NCBI GenBank assembly: GCA_001247695.2
Contig: LGRX02009847.1
Span: forward strand, 1 to 10,812
Length of the DNA: 10,812 nt
DNA from: Cymbomonas tetramitiformis
Lineage: Eukaryota > Chlorophyta > Pyramimonadophyceae > Pyramimonadales > Pyramimonadaceae
Direction: 5' to 3'
The notes below the pieces were generated by a model. It ran no database searches. It was not told the DNA's origin and saw only the letters and a list, made by a program, of their open reading frames with translations. The position numbers and the translations under genes were made by a program. Each line of letters starts with the position of its first letter. Position 1 is the first letter of the stretch. This document shows, piece by piece, positions 6,669 through 10,812 of this stretch.

Positions 6669-7320
6669 ACGTAAACACTTGTGTATGCGAAAAAAGTAAT
6701 GCGTGTACGAGTAATGTTCTGCCCGAAATGATGTGCGACGCGCGCTCTTCACTTTCCACGAATTCCGCAAGAGTCCTTTATGATAGACCTTAAGTGAAAT
6801 TTTTCAATTTTAGCGCAACCGAATGCTGTTGTGTGCAAGATACTTGCGATTTTTTCTGTTGAGCACCTATGACTGTGATATCAAGGGTTTCCAGTCGACG
6901 ATACGGACGCACGGTCACACGACGCACGCTAAAGAACGGTGCGTTGAACTACTGTACTGCAGATTCAGTATTTGTCCTAGCAAGCGCCACCCCGTAAATA
7001 TATTCGTTGAGCAGAAGAAAGTCCTGAACTCTGACCAACAGACACGCGACTCAGGAATGAAAATCAAAACGAAACGGCCAAAATGAATGCCGCAGCTTAC
7101 TCATCGACAGAAAGTGAGTAGTTTGTCGTTCAACCTCGTGCGCTGCAATTTGAAAGGTGATAAGTGTGTATGATCAGAGAGCGGATAGGAGAGCGCAGCA
7201 TTGCCTTTTCTATCTCTTTCGCCGCAGCGACTGCGCTGTCGCCTGTAAAGGACGCACGCAACGTGTGTGTGCTCAGGCGTACTCGCGAAATCAACTTGGA
7301 CGTGCAGGAGCCAAAACAAG
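6669..7320. other. No confident gene
   Basis: An 87-codon plus-strand frame (6823-7086) and several minus-strand frames cross this stretch, none with recognisable motifs or splice partners. It includes the region downstream of the proposed minus-strand gene ending at 7321 and the region upstream of the one starting at 6668, so it may hold terminator and promoter elements I cannot identify. Confidence 0.5.
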
Positions 7321-7833
7321 TCACATTGAAATTATAAAAAAAAGGAATGGAAGAGTGACCAACGCCATGGCTTGATATGACAGTCTCGCTATGACTGCTG
7401 TATAGCTCGAAACAGAGAGTATGCAATCTCTCATGGCACGCGAAAACAAACGCTGATAGACACGAAGGTCGGACATGTGATAGTCATCGAAAGAAACTTT
7501 CCCTGGAAATAATTACTTTAAACCCCCTAGTCGGTTGAAAGGTTGACTTTACCTTGCGCGTCCAACTCTTCTCTCGTGAAACCCACCCTTTATACAAGAG
7601 AGCACCGAGGATACGGCGTACCTGTTGTGAAATACTGCCAGGTAGTTGCCAACCAACCAGGGTTATGATTCGAGATGGGAACGGCAACATTTTCCATATT
7701 ATCTGTAGTATTCCCACCGCATACTCGTGAACGCCGCCGACGAGCAGCATACGATCTGCAGGCGAATTCGGGGAAACGAAAGGACAGTCGCAACGGCTTT
7801 GGGCTTACCAGCTGGGTCGTCTTGAGAGGGCAT
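7321..7833 (-). CDS. Three-exon gene model, 95-residue unknown protein
   Basis: ATG at 7833 has A at -3. Exon 1 (7833-7809, MPSQDDPA) ends CTG|GTAAGC. A 106-nt intron ends ATACTACAG, and exon 2 (7702-7622) carries PISNHNPGWLATTWQYFTT and ends ACAACAG|GTACGC. A 119-nt intron ends TTATTTCCAG, and exon 3 (7502-7321) runs to TGA. The two splice phases (1 and 1) fit without adjustment, and the sum is exactly 96 codons including the stop. Exon 3 begins KVSFDDYHMSDLRVYQRLF and ends in a hydrophobic stretch (LVTLPFLFFIISM) that could be a C-terminal membrane anchor. No family is recognised. A shorter first intron ending at CGCCTGCAG is possible but gives a less coherent reading. About 385 bp upstream lies the palindromic TATA site at 8217-8252. 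Confidence 0.35.
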
Positions 7834-8099
7834 CGTATTCTCACTCACCTATTGCAATTCGGAAAGTTCTCAGTGGTTCGGTGCGCACAAAAGAAAATTG
7901 TCTGCAATATACACTACCTATTGTTCAGCAGAGCTCCAACGATTGCTGCGAGAGAGCCCACGTAAGAGAGACACCTGTTCACTTTAAAGCTCTGTCTGCT
8001 CGATGCAATTCCCAATTTCCCATTCGATCTTGCATTGTTATGATGACTCGATGAGCGTTGCTGGCGATCGGATGGCGCCGCTCCTCATGAGTCCTCGGA
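7834..8099. other. Intergenic stretch upstream of the minus-strand model
   Basis: No gene is supported. The plus-strand frame reaching 7965 has no recognisable motif and overlaps exon 1 of the minus-strand model. This would be its 5' flank or untranslated leader if the site at 8217-8252 is its promoter. Confidence 0.4.
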
Positions 8100-8128
8100 C
8101 CCGAGCACCCGAGCACCCGAGCACCCGA
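8100..8128 (+). repeat. 8-bp microsatellite CCCGAGCA, about 3.5 copies
   Basis: The unit CCCGAGCA repeats without interruption and then fades into CCCGACGC. It lies about 90 bp from the palindromic TATA site. A run this short is common in non-coding DNA. Confidence 0.85.
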
Positions 8129-8169
8129 CGCTGAGCACGTTGACGGGGCCTAATGGGCCATCGTGGCGC

Positions 8170-8294
8170 TGACGTGGCATACAGGGCAATGACGTGAGAA
8201 AAACTGACGTGAGTCCAAGGGGTATAAACTACCTAGGTAGTTTATACCCCTTCGCGTCGCTTGCTGAGTCTGACGAGAGCTCACGATCACGTCA
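8170..8294. promoter_or_regulatory. Candidate two-way promoter: palindromic TATA core with TGACGTG motifs
   Basis: A perfect 36-bp palindrome (8217-8252, centre CCTAGG) contains TATAAA on the plus strand at 8223-8228 and on the minus strand at 8241-8246. TGACGTG, a bZIP/CRE-like motif, occurs on the plus strand at 8170, 8190 and 8205, and inverted as CACGTCA at 8288-8294. Both TATA boxes therefore have TGACGTG upstream in their own direction. Candidate genes diverge from it: minus from 7833 and plus from 8540. The palindrome and motifs are directly visible; promoter function is inferred. Confidence 0.4.
8217..8252. repeat. Perfect 36-bp palindrome
   Basis: AAGGGGTATAAACTACCT is followed at once by its exact reverse complement, with no loop. 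An uninterrupted palindrome of this length is not expected by chance in 10 kb. It could also extrude as a cruciform or be a dimeric protein-binding site. Confidence 0.95.
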
Positions 8295-8539
8295 GACGAG
8301 AGCACATGTAGTTCTAGTTGGAGCATGAGGGGGGACACAAAAAAAATTTGTTGGGCAAAACACGGTCCATGAAAGAAATAGAGCGGATCATAGTAGGTGT
8401 TAATATTTGAAATCGAGCTACAGCACACGCGACGGTATTGTATCGTTACATGCGTCGCTGACTGCCTCTTTATCATATAAACGTCCACGCTAGAAGATTG
8501 GGCTCCGGTTCCGAACTTCCCACCGAACTACCTTTGTGC

Positions 8540-8716
8540 ATGGTGCAAGGCTGCCGCAGATGTGGACGGCGTCGCGCCAATCGAGATTGTGGTATCTGTG
8601 GAGAACGAAGGGAAACTTTGCACCAAATTGCGGGGCCCACGGTAGCGCCAGCTTTCCAAGGTTGCGTTCTCTCTAACCACCTTCGCTCGACTCAGCTCTG
8701 CATGTTTACATTGTGA
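8540..8716 (+). CDS. Small Cys-rich coding candidate with CxxC-x8-CxxC
   Basis: The frame runs from ATG 8540 to TGA 8716, 58 residues. Cysteines at 5, 8, 17 and 20 form C-x2-C-x8-C-x2-C in an Arg-rich context (GCRRCGRRRANRDCGICGE), a spacing that could bind one zinc ion as a small zinc ribbon or knuckle. The frame stays open upstream to about 8498 with no other ATG. It lies about 290 bp downstream of the palindromic TATA site, in the right direction. On the other strand an open frame of about 80 codons without ATG covers 8534-8771 and ends near a GTAGTT donor, so the strand is not settled. No named family is assigned. Confidence 0.3.
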   Translation: MVQGCRRCGRRRANRDCGICGERRETLHQIAGPTVAPAFQGCVLSNHLRSTQLCMFTL

Positions 8717-8772
8717 CTCAGCACTTGATTCGCTGCAAGTGTTGCAGTTGCTATTTGAAGTCTTTCAGTTTT

Positions 8773-9493
8773 CTCAAGTACAACTTGGTACAGTGTATGT
8801 TTTGTGGGATTGAAGCGCTACTTTGAATGAGCTGAGGTTCACTCATTCGTATGCTGCTGAAGCAATTTTGAAATACTTATATTTGCCAAGCTTCGATTAG
8901 GTGTAAAGGTTATTCTTTCACGTTGTATTTGGCACAATAAACCGACGACAACGGACCTTCGCTTCTGGAAACAATATTGAGCCCAACCCCTTCAATTATC
9001 AGATCCTGCCGCGCAACGGGCTTTGGCGAACGCGCACCTTCAGCAACGCCTTCAGTACTTAAATGGCGAACACAGTCAGGTTGTGCACTTGTATAATATC
9101 CAAATTCTCCGTTCTCCAGCTCTGGCGAAACATTCCTCGATCTCGACGCGTGGTGCACGGGCGGTGCACCTCGTTCTGACCTTTGCCGAGTTGCCACGAA
9201 TGAATCATAATCCGATGGAAGATATAGCGGGTTGGTACAGCTAGCATACAAAAGATGGTGTTTCGGGAAATAGACTGAAGCAAAATGAACGTATCGAAGT
9301 GCTTCCTGGAACGGAGTCAGGTTGAAGTCAGTCGGCACTGATGCGTGCGGGTTTCAGGTCGAGCAGATTAGACGAGAAGCGGATATCTCGGCCCAAAGAG
9401 CTGTTCAGGTGGGTTGTCCCTAGCTTAGCGGACATCTTAAGTGGTACTGACGTCAAACATGCGCGCTACCAAATAATGAAGAAGCTTCGGTGA
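8773..9493. other. No confident gene; one long minus-strand frame
   Basis: A 142-codon minus-strand frame (8910-9338, starting MPTDFNLTPFQEALRY) is open throughout, but frames this long are expected about once by chance in this much DNA. Its composition is unremarkable and I see no motif. Two plus-strand frames through 8950-9095 also read passably. I do not call a gene. Confidence 0.45.
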
Positions 9494-9984
9494 ATTTGTC
9501 TTAAACGTTACTTCCGTTGCTTCCAACAGGAATGTCAATATCGCGAAGCTGCGGTGGCGAGAAGCGCGAGAGTTGGACACCAGGCTGCGAGTCACTTGTC
9601 TGAATCGGGGCCGACGCGATTCACGCAGCCTCGGCCGAGCAGTGCCAGGTACATTGTTTGTCACACTAGCCGAACCTTGCGCCTCAAACGGTGCTGAAAC
9701 GGCACCGGGTAACCCTTTCCGCTCCGCACTTGCTTGTTGCGAGTTGCACAAGGTGTTTGTGAAAGGACTCTCTGTTTTCCCCCGACTCAGGTACAATCGA
9801 GAGCGCGCGCCTGCAGATCTTATCGATCTCGGAGGAGCTCGGCAGACACACCAGTCGCACGAGCAAACGGCTACCAGGTGACGAGTTAAACTGCACTCGG
9901 CCATCACCCAAAATTCAAGAGGGTAGAGAGGTCAATCGCCCTCTCAACAGAGTTGCTGGTTATTGGTGGGTGTGCGGTTTGTGA
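9494..9984 (+). other. Plus-strand exon candidates, gene unresolved
   Basis: Candidate exon 9530-9648 follows TGCTTCCAACAG, a good acceptor, and ends GCCAG|GTACAT. It encodes about 39 residues, mostly helical (QYREAAVARSARVGHQAAS). A second open frame, 9763-9984, includes TIESARLQILSISEELGRH and ends in TGA; TTTTCCCCCGACTCAG (to 9790) is a possible acceptor inside it. The two do not join in phase with these sites: joining them puts the second exon in a neighbouring frame (RAPADLIDLGGARQ). On the minus strand a 156-codon frame (9437-9907) covers the same bases. The plus-strand exons are slightly preferred because of the splice signals, but the structure is unresolved. Confidence 0.2.
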
Positions 9985-10756
9985 AGATGGTATTTCATGG
10001 CGATGATTGGCCGTTAAGGAGGATGTTTCCGACGGATATCCGCGACTTGATGAGGATCGGTTTTACCATCTTTTACTAGCTCCTTGAGGAAGGGTGTAGG
10101 TTTGACCGACTGATTTGTATGTGCCAAGAATGGGACACAAGTAGGTTTGATGGGCGGCTGAACAGCCATGGATGCAACATATGTGCGTCAAGCTTCAATA
10201 CAGGCATGCGTTAACTACGCTCGGGTGTAGGGTTTGGCGAAGGGTGGGTGCTTACAAAAGATGTGTGAAGTGTTTGCTGAGAAAAACATGTTTGGCGAAG
10301 AAAAGAGTCATTCAACCTCCCTCCCAAGTAGCTCCCCCACGAACTGGGACCGGGCACTACACAAGGGCAAGTGAAAGATCGGAATCTGCCATAACTCGAT
10401 TGTCTTTACAGTTGAGCACTTGCTGTGCTCCGCTCATGTGTGCGGGGCCTGGAACCTCTGCATCTCAACGGTAGATGTGCTTCACGCCAACATTAAGCAC
10501 TTGTGGAGGAAAATTCCTGGTTCGGGATGTAGTAGGATGCCTCAAGTGCAAAAAGTGGCTTTGACATCAAAACACATGCCCATCTAAGTATTTGGAACGA
10601 AACCTAGGGTCAGGGCAAGGATGCGGATCACATCGCACTCCAATCAAATAATTGGAACCTCTCATATATCCGACGCGAGAGAAACATCAGGAATCTATGG
10701 CTGCTTAGCCTTGCGTCTTCAATTTGGAAAGTGCGCGACTCGATGTTGCTTCGTGG
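9985..10756. other. No confident gene
   Basis: Open frames are short. A 100-codon plus-strand frame (10172-10474) has no recognisable motif. Nothing here shows RNA-gene or repeat structure that I can detect by eye. Confidence 0.5.
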
Positions 10757-10812
10757 CCACTATGCAGTCTGTGCGCGGCTATCTCCCACTATGCAGTCTG
10801 TGCGCGGCTATC
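10757..10812 (+). repeat. 29-bp tandem repeat running off the window edge
   Basis: CCACTATGCAGTCTGTGCGC, with the rest of a 29-bp unit, occurs at 10757-10785 and again at 10786-10812 without a mismatch over the visible 27 bp. This is probably the start of a further minisatellite. Confidence 0.9.

Noticed and set aside
8085..8115. Hammerhead ribozyme core (CATGAGTCC...GGAC)
   Set aside because: The invariant CTGATGA is CTCATGA here, and the GAAA after stem II is missing.
9437..9907. 156-codon minus-strand open frame, the longest in the window
   Set aside because: About one frame of this length is expected by chance here. The composition is unremarkable, there is no motif, and better splice signals lie on the plus strand.

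Overview
The window looks like nuclear DNA from a eukaryote with short introns. I cannot place the organism. Base composition is close to even, there are no bacterial-style operons or ribosome binding sites, and no frame holds a long open gene. The longest open frames (142 and 156 codons) are about what chance gives in a window this size. Several short open frames join in phase across GT...AG gaps of 43-119 nt, with pyrimidine-rich acceptors in places. That pattern would fit a fungus, an alga or another protist with compact introns. Every gene model here is a hand-made, low-confidence proposal, and only one (a SnoaL/NTF2-like fragment on the minus strand, 5455-5812) has a family resemblance I would name.

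Region 1-1790 is the most striking part. A near-perfect 58-bp palindrome (67-124) and a cluster of CACGGCCGTG palindromes lead into an element bounded by 36-bp inverted repeats (213-248 and 1752-1787, one mismatch). The element holds a 185-bp tandem array (five full copies and one partial), in which each unit is a chain of six hairpins. Diagnostic variants follow an A-A-B-A-A-B order, so there is a 555-bp higher-order period. The array passes into further hairpins that share the architecture but little of the sequence. No transposase is present, so the element would be non-autonomous.

Region 1790-3960 is mostly gene-poor, with two small minus-strand coding candidates (2431-2607 and 2749-2958). 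Region 3960-4690 holds two adjacent minisatellites: a 40-bp repeat with about ten copies and a degenerate repeat of about 55 bp with six copies. Region 4847-6670 carries three short minus-strand gene models with introns of 53, 64, 69 and 43 nt. Region 7321-7833 has a further minus-strand model (three exons, 95 codons).

At 8170-8294 a perfect 36-bp palindrome carries TATAAA on both strands and is flanked by TGACGTG motifs, which suggests a two-way promoter. It lies between the minus-strand model ending at 7833 and a small plus-strand Cys-rich frame (8540-8716, CxxC-x8-CxxC). From 8770 to the end I see only weak exon candidates on the plus strand (9494-9984) and the beginning of a 29-bp tandem repeat that runs off the right edge.

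I see no pathway linking the gene candidates. The supportable content is mainly structural: hairpin arrays, an inverted-repeat element, minisatellites and a palindromic promoter-like site.
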